64,000 bases of DNA from Macrothele yani (lineage: Eukaryota > Arthropoda > Arachnida > Araneae > Macrothelidae). Position numbers and translations under genes: made by a program. Below are positions 20,241-31,789 of this stretch, in pieces (position 1 is the first letter of the stretch; each line of letters opens with the position of its first letter). The notes beneath the pieces were generated by a model that worked only from the letters and a program-made list of their open reading frames with translations, made no database searches and had not been told where the DNA came from. The stretch is taken from positions 19,469,001 through 19,533,000 of the forward strand of contig CM077011.1 of the NCBI GenBank assembly GCA_039090855.1. Direction: 5' to 3'.

Positions 20241-20450
20241 AGCTGTGCCTCTCTCTCCCTCAACATTTTTTCGATGGCGACACTGCCGGTGCAGTAATTT
20301 TAGGTGGAGCCTTTCGAGCCTAGGTGCCCGCCATTTTTTTCCCACGCCGTATTTTAATTTTTCCCGACATATTTACTTTCTAGTGGTGTTTAAATGAATT
20401 TGGACGGTGTTACGTCATTAGGAAATTTTCTCAGATCCAGCGAAAAATCC

Positions 20451-20520
20451 CTCACCGGGTGGATTCGAACCTGAGGTTTAGGAACTAGGGGTGCTAACCA
20501 CTCAGCTATACTTACCCTTG
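20451..20520 (-). repeat. tRNA-like sequence, possible SINE head (family D)
   Basis: The minus strand has an A box, TAGCTGAGTGGTTAGCA, and a B box, GGTTCGAATCCACCC, separated by tRNA-like spacing. Downstream sequence (CTGGATCTGAGAAAATTTCC) does not match families A-C. A real tRNA is unlikely because the acceptor stem is poor. Confidence 0.45.
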
Positions 20521-21263
20521 CCAGCAAATTCTTATTTGTGAATTCAGCATTTGAAGGTGGGTTTATTACCTTCTGGAATGTTCACTAAATCCGATTTCGT
20601 TTTAAATGTTTTCCTTAGTTTTTGATGAAACAAATTATTGACATTTTAGGTTAGACAGAAAAAAAAATCGTAATTTGTTTTTAACGTTCTATATGTTCCA
20701 GGGTACCATCACCATGCAATCTTTGGTCGTAGCAAGAATTTTGAAACACACTGTATATAAAACCTACACATTAAATCAAGCTCTATGCATAAATTACAAC
20801 TCTTATCATTACTTCATGTGCAAATTTTTTTGGCGATCAGGAACTGCAGGCCGTTATAAGGAATGTATTATTGTTTTATCAGAAATCTGGGTTTAAATTT
20901 GCTATGTGCCCCTGTGCATCTGATAAGCTGCGGATTCTATCGTGTTCATTGTAATTATGAGTATACAAAGCAAGGCCAAATTATCACTAAAATTTACTGA
21001 ATCCAACCAAAATAACACACAATAAACACTAGCATTAAAGTACGTCGGAATTATTAAGATTTATTAGACATTTTTACCTCTGAATGTCTTTATCAAAGTT
21101 GAGGGTTTCCAGCCTTCTAACAATGCACTCACTTTGCAGTCAGCCATAATTTAAAACGAAATCTTAAGCGCAAAACGAGATTCGTCTGATCAGTGGTAGT
21201 CTGGTAGTGCCCGTATGGAGTAGCTAGTAATCACGTACGCTTTGTCGTAAGTTTGATGCCACC
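20521..21263. other. No gene recognised between the two arrays
   Basis: AT-rich sequence with no conserved motif separates the two arrays. Confidence 0.45.
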
Positions 21264-24083
21264 TTCATATAGTTGAATTAACAAAATATATCCAACGAAA
21301 TAATTTTGTTTTGCCAGCAAAACAATTCCGATTGAGTTTTGCTAAAGCAACAAAATAAATCGACAACACAGCTGAACAAAATTATTTTGTTGTCTCAAAC
21401 AAACTTTTTTTCTCAGTGCACCTCTATATAGTTGAATTAACAAAATATATCCAACGAAATAATTTTGTTTTGCCAGCAAAACAATTCCGATTGAGTTTTG
21501 CTAAAGCAACAAAATAAATCGACAAAACAGCTGAACAAAATTATTTTGTTGTCTCAAACAAACTTTTTTCTCAGTGCACCTCTATATAGTTGAATTAACA
21601 AAATATATCCAACGAAATAATTTTGTTTTGCCAGCAAAACAATTCCGATTGAGTTTTGCTAAAGCAACAAAATAAATCGACAAAACAGCTGAACAAAATT
21701 ATTTTGTTGTTTCAAACAAACTTTTTTCTCAGTGCACCTCTATATAGTTGAATTAACAAAATATATCCAACGAAATAATTTTGTTTTGCCAGCAAAACAA
21801 TTCCGATTGAGTTTTGCTAAAGCAACAAAATAAATCGACAAAACAGCTGAACAAAATTATTTTGTTGTTTCAAACAAACTTTTTTCTCAGTGCACCTCTA
21901 TATAGTTGAATTAACAAAATATATCCAACGAAATAATTTTGTTTTGCCAGCAAAACAATTCCGATTGAGTTTTACTAAAGCAACAAAATAAATCGACAAA
22001 ACAGCTCAACAAAATTATTTTGTTGTCTCAAACAAACTTTTTTCTCAGTGCACCTCTATATAGTTGAATTAACAAAATATATCCAACGAAATAATTTTGT
22101 TTTGCCAGCAAAACAATTCCGATTGAGTTTTGCTAAAGCAACAAAATAAATCGACAAAACAGCTGAACAAAATTATTTTGTTGTCTCAAACAAACTTTTT
22201 TCTCAGTGCACCTCTATATAGTTGAATTAACAAAATATATCCAATGAAATAATTGAGTTTTGCTAAAGCAACAAAATAAATCGACAAAACAGCTGAACAA
22301 AATTATTTTGTTGTTTCAAACAAACTTTTTTCTCAGTGCACCTCTATATAGTTGAATTAACAAAATATATCCAACGAAATAATTTTGTTTTGCCAGCAAA
22401 ACAATTCCGATTGAGTTTTGCTAAAGCAACAAAATAAATCGACAAAACAGCTGAACAAAATTATTTTGTTGTCTCAAACAAACTTTTTCTCTCAGTGCAC
22501 CTCTATATAGTTGAATTAACAAAATATATCCAACGAAATAATTTTATTTTGCCAGCAAAACAATTCCGATTGAGTTTTGCTAAAGCAACAAAATAAATCG
22601 ACAAAACAGCTGAACAAAATTATTTTGTTGTCTCAAACAAACTTTTTTTCTCAGTGCACCTCTATATAGTTGAATTAACAAAATATATCCAACGAAATAA
22701 TTTTGTTTTGCCAGCAAAACAATTCCGATTGAGTTTTGCTAAAGCAACAAAATAAATCGACAAAACAGCTGAACAAAATTATTTTGTTGTCTCAAACAAA
22801 CTTTTTTTCTCAGTGCACCTCTATATAGTTGAATTAACAAAATATATCCAACGAAATAATTTTTGTTTTGCCAGCAAAACAATTCCGATTCAGTTTTGCT
22901 AAAGCAACAAAATAAATCGACAAAACAGCTGAACAAAGTTATTTTGTTGTTTCAAACAAACTTTTTATCTCAGTGCACCTCTATATAGTTGAATTAACAA
23001 AATATATCCAACGAAATAATTTTGTTTTGCCAGCAAAACAATTCCGATTGAGTTTTGCTAAAGCAACAAAATAAATCGACAAAACAGCTGAACAAAATTA
23101 TTTTGTTGTTTCAAACAAACTTTTTTCTCAATGCACCTCTATATAGTTGAATTAACAAAATATATCCAACGAAATAATTTTTGTTTTGCCAGCAAAACAA
23201 TTCCGATTGAGTTTTGCTAAAGCAACAAAATAAATCGACAAAACAGCTCAACAAAATTATTTTGTTGTTTCAAACAAACTTTTTTCTCAGTGCACCTCTA
23301 TATAGTTGAATTAACAAAATATATCCAACGAAATAATTTTGTTTTGCCAGCAAAACAATTCCGATTCAGTTTTTCTAAAGCAACAAAATAAATCGACAAA
23401 ACAGCTGAACAAAATTATTTTGTTGTTTCAAACAAACTTTTTTTCTCAGTGCACCTCTATATAGTTGAATTAACAAAATATATCCAACGAAATAATTTTG
23501 TTTTGCCAGCAAAACAATTCCGATTGAGTTTTGCTAAAGCAACAAAAATAAATCGACAAAACAGCTCAACAAAATTATTTTGTTGTTTCAAACAAACTTT
23601 TTTCTCAGTGCACCTCTATATAGTTGAATTAACAAAATATATCCAACGAAATAATTTTGTTTTGCCAGCAAAACAATTCCGATTCAGTTTTGCTAAAGCA
23701 ACAAAATAAATCGACAAAACAGCTGAACAAAGTTATTTTGTTGTTTCAAACAAACTTTTTTCTCAGTGCACCTCTATATAGTTGAATTAACAAAATATAT
23801 CCAACGAAATAATTTTGTTTTGCCAGCAAAACAATTCCGATTGAGTTTTGCTAAAGCAACAAAATAAATCGACAAAACAGCTCAACAAAATTATTTTGTT
23901 GTTTCAAACAAACTTTTTTCTCAGTGCACCTTTATATAGTTGAATGAACAAAATATATCCGACGAAATAATTTTGTTTTGCCAACAAAACAATTCCGATT
24001 GAGTTTTGCTAAAGCAACAAAATAAATCGACAAAACTGCTCAACAAAATTATTTTGTTGTTTCAAACAAACTTTTTTCTAAGT
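21264..24083. repeat. Satellite array, about 18 units of about 158 bp
   Basis: The monomer runs from ATATAGTTGAATTAACAAAA through GTTTTGCCAGCAAAAC (perfect 7-bp stem, 2-base loop), TTTTGCTAAAGCAACAAAAT and AACAAAATTATTTTGTT (perfect palindrome) to TTTTTTCTCAGTGCACCTCT. Units begin near 21264, 21424, 21583 and so on. One unit near 22215 has an internal deletion of about 27 bp. Differences between units are mostly single bases (GTCTC/GTTTC, CAGCTGAAC/CAGCTCAAC, GAGTTTT/CAGTTTT), and some recur in blocks. Read backwards, CACTGAGAAAAAA resembles a DNA-transposon terminus. No CENP-B box was recognised. Confidence 0.95.
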
Positions 24084-25420
24084 GTAATTCCATGATTTTC
24101 ACATCGTTCTTTAATTATAGAATACGAATATTTCTTTTCTTAAAGAGCAAAAACATAATCTTCTATCTACAGCTTGTTTACGTGCGCCATTTTCTTAGCA
24201 GACGATATTTAACTGCAGCAGATGCCTCTTTTCTTTTCATCTAACAAGCTGTTGCAAAGTTTAGATTCTTTGGACTTTTATTTTCCTTAATTTCTTATCA
24301 AAGAAATTGCAAATGCCACATGATGAGAACCATTCACAAATCCCTTACGAAGCTTACCACGAGTTACACAAAAGATGTGAGGGCCCTAACACCTATCTTT
24401 TTCATAAACAGTACAACCAAAATATATAACTCATAACACCTTTTAATTAGCAGGGTAAATTTTCCCCTCTCTGCTTTGAAGGTTACTTCACCGCACACGT
24501 AAAAAAAGTATCAAGGTCATTTTACCACTTTCGTGTGATAATTGAAACGCAGCGCTATTTCACAAGTTATTATTCATTTCAAAAAATTAACACGCTAATC
24601 GCAACTGAAAGACATATCACTTACCGGCAGAACAATGCTGCTCAGATGCTGTCGTAAGTCGTCTGAGCATGAGTCATCCCTGACAAAGAGTAATGCCTTT
24701 GTAATGATGGATTGCTTTTCTGAAACACTATATTTGAGATAAAATACAACAAAGGATAATTATAAAAAGTTTTCTGTACAGCATTTCTGTACATGTATAA
24801 AAAAAACTCTGAAAATACTGAGTAAAGTGTTATCACACAAAAGCTTTGGGTGACGGAAGAATTCTGATTGTCTTTTTGAATTCAATGTAAAAAGTTTCGT
24901 TAGAAACACAATCAATGTTCCGTGGGACAAAAACTGAGTTTACCAGTGTTGTTTTAAGAAAATTAGGAAATTGTGCGTGTGTGTGTGTGTTTGTTGGAAA
25001 CCACAACATTTGAAACTTTGAAATTACTTAGTTCTAACCTTGTTTTTTCTTCGACTTACTGCAGATTAGCAAGAAAGAGACAATTAAGAGCATTAATCTG
25101 GAAACCAAGAGAGACTGAGATGTTTTCATTTTATTTTTCGGTTGTTATCTTTCGAGTAATCCCTCTGAGAAAGGTATTAGAGGAACAGTGGGAGCTTTAG
25201 TGAGATCGAAGAAAAGTGCGAAGTTTTAATTTACCACACGCATTAAGTAACATTCACGCATTTTGTTCTTAAAGATATGAGCATTTATTTTTGCAACTAC
25301 ATAATTAACAAAATAAACAGATTTATCTTTTTTCTTGGGTTTGTATTATCATATAAGATTGTAGTTGCACTTTTGATTTAAAAAATAATAATTTACCGGT
25401 ACTGTTTTCATTTTCGCATG
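24084..25420. other. No gene recognised
   Basis: AT-rich. It contains a (GT)n tract at about 24974-24991 and short frames without resemblance. Confidence 0.45.
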
Positions 25421-25422
25421 TA

Positions 25423-26329
25423 CGAGGTCTGACAATTAAGTAATGAGACTGGGTGAAAAAAACACATTTACTTACACTTTTAATTAACTACAGTGTGATC
25501 ACCTTCGAAGTAGTTCCCTTGAGCTTGCACCCATTTATTCCAACAGTGCTTCCATTGCAGGTAGAAGCTGAGGAACTCATCAGCTGAGACATTGTTCAAG
25601 GTCTGTGTCACAGGCTTTTGGTCGTCTGCTGCTGTGTCAAAATGGCGTCCTTTCACAACTGATTTCAGTTTTGGGAATAAGAAAAAGTCGCAGGGTGCCA
25701 TGCCAGGTGAATAAGGAGGAGCTGCCACATTTCGCCGTTCCTCTCGCTGTTGTTCTGTGAGATTTTTGGAACCAATATCGCCTAAATTTTTCTCATTCCC
25801 AGATCTTCAGTCAGCATTCGGCGAATACTTTCGCGATTCATGTTCAGTTCTTCAGCTATCATTCACACTGTTAATCGCCTATCACGTCGCACAACTTCAC
25901 TCACTCGGGCTGTGTTGTCCTCTGTCCGTGTTGTTGGTGGTCGCCCACTCCGGTGTTCGTCTTCCACATTCGTTCTGCCCTCACAAAACATTTTGTGCCA
26001 GCGGAAGGCTTGCGCTCTTGACATTACCTCATTGCCGAAAGCCTGCTGCAGTTTTCCGTACGTTACCGCAGCATTTTCACCGAGTGTCACACACACAAAA
26101 AATTGCATACCACTGCGCAATATTCCGCGAGTCCATTTTCCTGACGAGGAGCACACACACACAACTTGACGAGCCAAGCAGCTACTACACACTAAGGCCT
26201 TCCAGGATGCTGCGACTTAGACTACTGGTGTGGGAAGAACCAATGTCACACATATGTGACGTACGAGGCTGCAGCGTTGCCACAGCGCTACCGACAAAAA
26301 CAGTCTCATTACTTAATTGCCAGACCTCG
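25423..26329 (-). mobile_element. mariner element, internally deleted
   Basis: The inverted ends CGAGGTCTGACAATTAAGTA and its complement (CGAGGTCTGGCAATTAAGTA) match over about 28 bases with one difference. TA is duplicated at 25421-25422 and 26330-26331. Length is 907 bp, against about 1.3 kb for intact relatives. Confidence 0.9.
25480..26192 (-). pseudogene. mariner transposase lacking the catalytic centre
   Basis: The N-terminal domain is clear in frame 26192-25863: YGKLQQAFGNEVMSRAQAFR, WHKMFCEGRTNVEDEHRSGR, then RRDRRLTV. After a stop the second HTH (AEELNMNRESIRRMLTEDLG) continues. The sequence then jumps to the C-terminus in frame 25728-25480: APPYSPGMAPCDFFLFPKLK and WKHCWNKWVQAQGNYFEGD. 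The segment carrying the first two catalytic Asp residues is missing. It could only act as a substrate for a transposase supplied elsewhere. Confidence 0.8.
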
Positions 26330-26332
26330 TAT

Positions 26333-27084
26333 ATTGTATTTCTTGCAATATTATCATAATGCTTTTCCAGCTTCAGTGATTACTACCTAAACATTTTCAT
26401 TTTCTAGTAAAAATGTGGACTTTGGTTTTTGGTCCTCAGGCAGAAAAAATCAAATTTGGCTTCAGAAATAATTGACAACACACAAAATTTGCGCAACTTC
26501 TAGAGACATCGTTTCATAACTATGCAGCCCATAAATGATATTTTTAAACTATTCTATCAGTCGTTGAAAAGAAAGTAGTAGACCTCGATTACACGCAAAT
26601 TAGGTGCCTAAGCAACTCGATGAAAGATGGCCGTAGATATTAATGACTTGTAGCGTGGTTGTGTCATGCAAGCAGTCATATATCTCTCACACTGAAACAT
26701 ATTTGAGCAAATGTAAATTTTGTTTGCGCTTAAGACTTCCTCATTGCACTTAAGATGGTGTTTACAACTCAATTTCCGTGCAACGGCAATATAAAGTTAT
26801 GTTTAATTCCGTGTTCATTTCTTCCTCTGCACTCAAGCAGCGCACAAAAAAAGGTAGCACAACTTTCTCAACTTTTCTGAACTGAATGAAACGTTTATTT
26901 CCTTTTTCTTTTTGCCAATGAAAGCGTATGTGGTCAGGGCTTTACGGCACAAGAAAGTGTTCGGTTCGTATCCCGTGTTGAACCAGCCTGGTGGTCGAGT
27001 CGTCAGAACGTATGTATCTATATAGCTGGACATGTTCGAGTCCCAGATGAGATGCAGTGCAAAGACGAATCCTTAAGCTGTTTA
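26333..27084. other. Mostly unassigned; weak tRNA-like segment near 26983-27040
   Basis: On the plus strand GGTGGTCGAGTCG and GTTCGAGTCCC are spaced like A and B boxes, but the rest does not fold as a tRNA and matches no other family here. Confidence 0.3.
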
Positions 27085-27510
27085 CAAAGCTGTGAATGAA
27101 AGTTGTAATTGCGCTTCCCAGGGCATCTCAGACCTATTCTATCGGGTTCAGGCCAGAATCTTGTGGCCACTCCATCCTGCGAATATCCTCTCTCTCTCCC
27201 AATATTTTTCGACTAGCTGAGCACTATGGGGTGACCGTTATCGCCCATAAAAAAGAAATTCGGTTCTAATATATTCCCAGAAATGCCATACATAGGGTAC
27301 TACGATGTCATTCTCGTAGCATGCAGCAGCCATTGTGCCTCCTGCAAACATGTGCAGTGGCGTGCGTCTATCCAACATGCCAGCTCAAACCAAGAGTTCT
27401 CCACCACTGCAGTAGTCAATTTCCCTAACGTCAGAGGGAAGATTTCAGCTTTCCATCTTTCTCCAAACGTTCAGAATCTCTGCTTAGGTATAACCGTCAC
27501 GCGGCACTGA
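27085..27510 (-). pseudogene. Tc1-like transposase relic, catalytic region
   Basis: Minus-strand conceptual translation gives RTPLHMFAGGT, FLFMGDNGHP (second Asp block) and REDIRRMEWPQDSGLNPIE with the catalytic Glu, followed by DALGSAI. These are the hallmarks of the Tc1 DDE domain. Several stops and frameshifts occur, and the N-terminus and both inverted ends were not found. Confidence 0.65.
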
Positions 27511-27579
27511 AGTTAACACGGGCCCATTGATCATTTTTTACCATATCAAAAATGAAAATGTTTCATTTTCTGCTGACTG

Positions 27580-27798
27580 CATGTCTTTTTTCTTCTTCTT
27601 TTACTCGCGCATTGTCTCTTTCTTTTCATGTCTTTTGCTGCCTTTCTGTATCTTTTCTCTCTCTTTTTCCTTCTTTGTCCGTTTCAACCACTCTCTTAGC
27701 CTCTTTCGTTCTCGCCCTATATCTCTCGCTTGATATACATGTATCTCTCCCTATATCTGTATTTCCCCCATCTGCCTCCCTGTGTCTCTTTCTCTCTT

Positions 27799-27843
<45 letters not shown>

Positions 27844-28095
27844 ATTTCTCTCTTTTGCTGTATCTGCCTTTCTCTGTTTCTTTCACCTTCTTCTCCCTCT
27901 TTCCCTTACCTTATATTTCTTTCTCTGTTTCTGCCTCTTTCCGTCTCTTTCTTACCTACATCTCTCTATTTCTCTCTCTGTTTGTTTGTCTTCTGTTACC
28001 TTATCTTTGTTTTTAATCTATGCTTCTTTCCACCCTTCTTACTAACATAACTTCTTTTCATTCTCTTTTTTCTCTTGCTATTTATCTCTCTCACA

Positions 28096-28136
<41 letters not shown>
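27580..28136. repeat. Polypyrimidine tract with (CT)n microsatellites
   Basis: The plus strand is almost purely C and T, with long perfect TC runs near 27803-27837 and 28098-28136. The Leu/Ser-rich frames it produces are compositional artefacts. Confidence 0.9.
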
Positions 28137-28139
<3 letters not shown>

Positions 28140-29724
28140 ATCCTTCGTTACTTTTTCGAAAAATGTTAGAGAAATCATCACTTTTAGAACAGCATTAAAA
28201 GAACTTGAGGTACTTTAGTAAGGAGGAAAAAGCCAGAGATATTGATGCCGAGTCGTGATGCAGAAGGAAAAGAAGCTTGCTGTTAAAAATGTAGAAGGTT
28301 TCCAATGAAGAAGTACGTAGTTATAGTTTCAAAAATAAGGAAAAGCTCGGCAGAAACTCTGTGGAAGAAAGAACGAGCTTTAATCCCAAACTTGAATGAA
28401 CTATCTTGGTCTCCTCATTGGTTTGGCTTCGTGTATCAGAGCACTATTGATCTTTCAGCTCCTTTTAAAACTGACAAGGATGAAAATAAAGACGAAATCG
28501 CAGAAAGCTGGGACGTGAGGAAAAGAAGATAAAATGTTCTATAAAAGGGAACGCAATCATCACGATAGCTTGTATCTGTGCGTCTTGTGCCTCGAGTCCG
28601 CCGTGAATACTTTGAGGGAAGTCAATTTAGCAAAAATGAATAATGATATGTAAAAATATGGGTATGGTTAAATTCCACCACACCCAAGGGGGTGTTATGT
28701 AATGTTCGCATAGATAGCACACAAACACTCGCATATAAATGCTGCTGCATCTAGCATATTGCATGATTAAGTAATCGCACATGTGGGCACGCATTTATTG
28801 AAGATATAAATCGTGTAGCAGTTCGCAGATGCTACCAGAAGTGGGAATTCTTCAAGCTCCCAGAAACAGATGTAGGAAGACAATATTCTCAAAAGTGTGA
28901 TCATATTGAAAAATGTATTCCCTTTTGATTTCATAAATTTCTCGCAATATGTAAATTAAAAAAATTACTTATGGCCGCCAAATCACATATTCTACACCCT
29001 CTATCATAGGAATAGTTTTCTTTTTTGCTTTACAGCGGAGTACGTCAGACAGAATTATTCACCGCATACCTAAATCTGTTTTCGAAAAGAAAAACTATGT
29101 CCTGAGAGAAAACAGAAATCTGTGCAACTTCACTCGATCATTTCGGTAAAATTTAAGAATATTCACAAAGTTTAGTTACAGGATAGGGTATTTAATATCA
29201 TTTAGTATATCAAAAAATTATATTTTTTTATACAAACTAAAAGCTAAAGGTATTAAAGTAGGCAGAGGAAATACCTCAATATCGCCCAGGCTAAAACTTG
29301 TTTGTGACTAAATTTACAAAATCGTAGGAAACATACTATGAAATTGTTTGTTATGCTCTACATGACAGAAATGGTAAGAAAGTAAATTAACCAAAGTTAT
29401 TTTTTAAAACAAAAAGCAATAATACAATAATACTACTGACCCTGGTGGGCTTTTGAGGTTATTACAACGTAATTTTTGATTATGTGCACACATTTCAAAG
29501 TTTCCGTTATGCACAAAAAAAAAAAAAAAAAAACACTACAGAAATACGCTTTTAAATGTGCTCCGAAGTTTTGATTACGTACACACATTTCGAAGTTACT
29601 TTTGTGACTAAATAGCGCTGCGGAAAGCGCTTTTTTTAAGTTTCTACATGTTTCTGACTTTAAAAACATGATTCCATGAGATTTGAAATTTGAAACAAGT
29701 AAAACTAATTAATTGCCGTATATA
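28137..29724. other. No gene recognised
   Basis: It holds an A run at 29515-29532 and otherwise unique-looking AT-rich sequence. A 75-codon frame at 28305-28532 resembles nothing I know. Confidence 0.4.
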
Positions 29725-29969
29725 CTATACCATGCAAATTAATTAGGACAAGCTATTTTATCCTCAGAATTGTAATGTGATCGCCAGTTGATGTCGGAAA
29801 CCCACGTAAACCGCTTTTTATCAGCTGTGAGGTGGTGTGACTGTTAGAACGTCGTAGTAAGAATGTGGTTTGACCGGTTTTAAACAGGAAAGAGGCACTT
29901 CAGCTTCAGTTGTGAGCTTTCGTGTGTGACATGTGGATGTTAGGTTTTCTCTTTGTGAGTACGTGTTGC

Positions 29970-30865
29970 TTTCGTGTATTGAAAAAGGGATATTTCACCA
30001 AGGAAGCGTGCAAAAATAATTGCTCTGAACGATCACACTTCTATGATAGTGAGAGATATCGCTTCTGCAGTTGGTGAAGGCAAATGAAGTGTATCAAGAC
30101 TGCTTACGCTATACAATGCATCTGGATCATCGTCTCCAAAAAGAATAGGTAAATGTGGAAGAAAACGAAAAACAACACGAATCCAATAAATATCTAATCA
30201 GAAATAGTAAAATGAATAAAAAAAAAACAAGGACCGACCTTCAAAGATATTTATTGGCTAGTGGTTTTTTTTTTCTTTTGATTGGAGGTTTAACCACCAC
30301 CGTGAGCAGCTCAATGGGCTATAAAGCAGTCGCCCGTCCCTAATTTTGGGTCACTGGTTCCAGGGAAGGGAGAGAGCCAGTGCCGTAAACAAACACAACA
30401 TCCATGCCTGACCGGGATTCGAACCCAGACCCCTTACGGACGAATGATCATAGGGCAGCGCCTTAGACCACTGCGCCACCGGGGCGGCGGCTAGTGGTTG
30501 TGATACTAGTGATTCAACTGTACGCCGTAGGCTTTCTGGAAGTTGGCCGGAAGGCAAGAAGACCAATGAAAAAACAATATTTGAATGCGAAAATGAAGAT
30601 AAAACGTTTAGCATGGGCCAAAAAATATTAATCATGGACTGCTGACGACTGGAAAAAGGTACTTTTCAGTGATGAAACTCATTTATTTGTGCATTGTTAC
30701 CAAGCAAATGTCGTTAGGTGAAGCAACTGTGAACCCTTAAGACCTGAGCATGTCAAACAAACTGTAAAACACCCTCTGAAAGAGATGTTTTGAGGTTTTT
30801 TCACATCAAAAGGCACTGAAAGCTCAGTTCCTGTTCAAGGTATGATGAGTTCAGCTAAGTACTAT
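29970..30865 (+). pseudogene. Tc1-like transposase, N-terminal and central part
   Basis: Recognisable parts are KRAKIIALNDHTSMIVRDIA (HTH, from about 30007), GKCGRKRKTT (GRPR-like linker, about 30150) and, after the SINE, RLAWAKKY, DDWKKVLFSDETHLFVHC (first catalytic Asp, about 30630-30690) and HVKQTVKHPLKEMF. There are several stops. The family B SINE splits the HTH/catalytic linker at 30267-30488. Confidence 0.65.
30267..30488 (-). repeat. tRNA-derived SINE, family B, with exact 11-bp target duplication
   Basis: GGCTAGTGGTT occurs at 30256-30266 and 30489-30499. The minus strand reads GCCGCCCCGGTGGCGCAGTG, the B box GGGTTCGAATCCCGGTCAGG, the body, and an A-rich tail ending at the duplication. 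This copy fixes the boundaries of the family at about 220 bp. Confidence 0.92.
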
Positions 30866-30988
30866 ACTGTGCAAATTAATTGGAACAAAGTAAAAAATCA
30901 CCCTTTTTTCCAAAACTATGCCTTTATATCATTCTATGCCTTGATATACACTGATAAATACCTGTATTAGTATGAAGTATGTCCTCCT

Positions 30989-31318
30989 TTAGCAGAAATG
31001 ACCTCTTGAATTCGTTTTGGCTATTGACTCCAGTAATTGAGTGCACATATTTTTGACTTCATAATCGTGGAACCACACTTTTATAGCATTCGTTATCATG
31101 CGTTCTTTGGTTGTACAGTCCATTTTACCTAAACGTCTCTTCAAAATATTCCACAAGTTTTCAATGGGATTTAAGTCTGGTGAATTTCCAGGCCAATCAA
31201 GCAAATGAATTTGATATTCCAGCATGAAATTCTTGACCAATTTCGAATTGTGACATGGGGCCAAGTCATGTTGAAATGTCCCGTCAAAAGTTTGCAACAA
31301 TCGTACTTTGTAATATTT
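30989..31318 (-). pseudogene. Tc1-like transposase C-terminal part, inverted relative to the rest
   Basis: The minus-strand frame has FQHDLAPCH (second Asp block), LLDWPGNSPDLNPIENLWNI (catalytic Glu) and KRRLGKMDCTTKERM. It continues the plus-strand fragment ending at about 30862, which lacks exactly these parts. Confidence 0.75.
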
Positions 31319-31789
31319 CTACGTACATTGGCTAATATAATACACGAGATTTCTATAATTTAATTATAACTACTGATAATAATGATTGCACGAAACCTCT
31401 TAGCTAACCAACGTCATGTTTACAGCTGTTACGTCACACGTTGACATAGTTTCATCCTAACAGCAGTTTCCAACCACTAAACACCTGATCCAAAACAAGA
31501 AAAGCTAAGCGTGACGACACAAATGTTTAACTCTCGGCTGTAAATAAACTGCTGTTAATATAAATTTCAACACCATGAAGAAATGTCCGGCCTTGCACGA
31601 AATTCGCAGGGTGAATAGGGCACCATGAGAGATGCAAATGATTACAATTGCAGTGCACATGCAAATGTTGGGCGCGCGCAAAGCCATAGGAAGCGTCACA
31701 GCAGGCGGTATAAAAGAAGGCGCACAGAGAGCAGGTTTTTAAACTTGCTACCGCTAAACTCAACCGTACGCAGTTGTTAGCATGTGAAC

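Larger units (their letters stand above)
29725..31318 (+). mobile_element. Tc1-like element with its 3' part inverted and a SINE inside
   Basis: The left end CCATGCAAATTAATTAGGAC (from 29730) is followed by plus-strand transposase sequence up to about 30862. At 30862 the other end of the same family (CTGTGCAAATTAATTGGAAC) appears, followed by the transposase C-terminus on the minus strand to 31318. The two coding parts stop at corresponding points, and AAGTAC lies at both break points (30857 region and, on the other strand, 31305 region). The simplest reading is one element whose last 450 bp were flipped. Two truncated copies side by side is the alternative. Confidence 0.6.

Noticed and set aside
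19125..24083. CRISPR-like arrays of direct repeats
   Set aside because: Units are contiguous with no unique spacers, no cas-like genes are present and the genome is clearly eukaryotic; these are satellites.
24642..25200. Possible small host exons (frames of 64-75 codons)
   Set aside because: No conserved motif, no codon pattern and no splice context that could be supported.
27552..28050. Ser/Leu/Phe-rich frames up to 154 codons
   Set aside because: The underlying DNA is a polypyrimidine tract with (CT)n runs, so the frames are compositional.
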